Positions 63,939 through 64,000 of a stretch of DNA of 64,000 nucleotides are shown piece by piece. Both the position numbers and the translations under genes were made by a program. The DNA is from Corallococcus macrosporus DSM 14697 (GTDB lineage: Bacteria > Myxococcota > Myxococcia > Myxococcales > Myxococcaceae): contig NZ_CP022203.1 of assembly GCF_002305895.1 (NCBI RefSeq), positions 6,234,001 to 6,298,000 of the forward strand. The letters run 5' to 3'. The notes below the pieces were generated by a model. It had not been told where the DNA came from. It saw nothing but the letters and a program-made list of their open reading frames with translations, and did no database searches. Each line of letters opens with the position of its first letter. Position 1 is the stretch's first letter.

Positions 63939-64000
63939 ATGCACTTCGAGTTGGCCTTCGTACTGATATTCGCCATCGCGACCGCCGTGGCCATCGCCGC
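63939..64000 (+). CDS. Start of a membrane protein, probably a cation:proton antiporter (truncated by the window end)
   Basis: Only 20 codons are visible: MHFELAFVLIFAIATAVAIA, a first transmembrane helix, behind AAGGGACG. The opening resembles CPA2-type antiporters such as KefB relatives. Not enough sequence for certainty. Confidence 0.45.
   Translation, partial: MHFELAFVLIFAIATAVAIA

Overview
The window is high-GC DNA with strong third-position GC bias. It reads as a myxobacterial chromosome (Myxococcus, Corallococcus or a relative). The evidence is a glycine/cysteine-rich C-terminal tail of the MYXO-CTERM kind on a large lipoprotein, many small lipoproteins, very large mobile-element diversity, and a housekeeping gene order of prs, rplY/ctc, pth, rpsF, rpsR, rplI, dnaB.

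Layout. (1) 1-2779: the end of nrdA and all of nrdB, an aerobic ribonucleotide reductase. (2) 2780-23930: an accessory region packed with insertion sequences. Two defence-type genes lie here, both broken by insertions: a nucleoside-deoxyribosyltransferase/TIR-like protein (2875-5216) and a SIR2-like protein (7840-21668). For every insertion into these genes I could find a direct target duplication. Removing the insertions on paper restores single reading frames of 259 and 599 codons. The SIR2 gene carries three independent insertions, two of which carry further elements: IS4-type with an IS66 inside; IS4-type; IS256-type with an IS21 inside, which has a second IS66 inside it. (3) 23931-30540: membrane proteins (a degenerate site-2-protease-like protein, a LysE exporter, an aquaporin), two small lipoproteins preceded by a shared repeat, and a minus-strand salvage operon tdk-upp-hpt. 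(4) 30735-37264: a DUF5658-like protein, spoVG, prs, rplY, pth, and the rpsF-rpsR-rplI/dnaB block. (5) 37323-41607: a minus-strand thiamine operon thiE/class I amidotransferase/thiD, a three-gene overlapping operon with a very acidic protein and a DUF1844 protein, and an unknown gene. (6) 41715-54409: clpB, a spermidine-synthase-like protein, an LLM-type oxidoreductase, lipoproteins, a di-heme oxidoreductase, a DUF418 protein, an M20 amidohydrolase, the MYXO-CTERM lipoprotein and an ECF sigma factor. (7) 54682-63013: divergent argR and a tight arginine operon argF'-argB-argE-argH-argG-DUF1611-argC. (8) To the end: a TVP38/TMEM64 protein and the start of a probable cation antiporter.

How the genes work together. 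The arginine operon encodes the rarer route through N-acetylcitrulline: an N-acetylornithine carbamoyltransferase, then a deacetylase, then ArgG and ArgH. It contains no recognisable N-acetylglutamate synthase, but it does contain a DUF1611 P-loop protein, co-directional and overlapping argC, which I flag as a candidate for that step. The nucleotide genes (nrdAB, tdk, upp, hpt, prs) form a loose nucleotide-supply neighbourhood but not one operon.

Most notable: the reconstructed SIR2 gene and its neighbour form a possible NAD-directed defence pair (loosely Thoeris-like, by inference only) buried under at least seven mobile elements. The SIR2 copy also has Gln where the catalytic His is expected.
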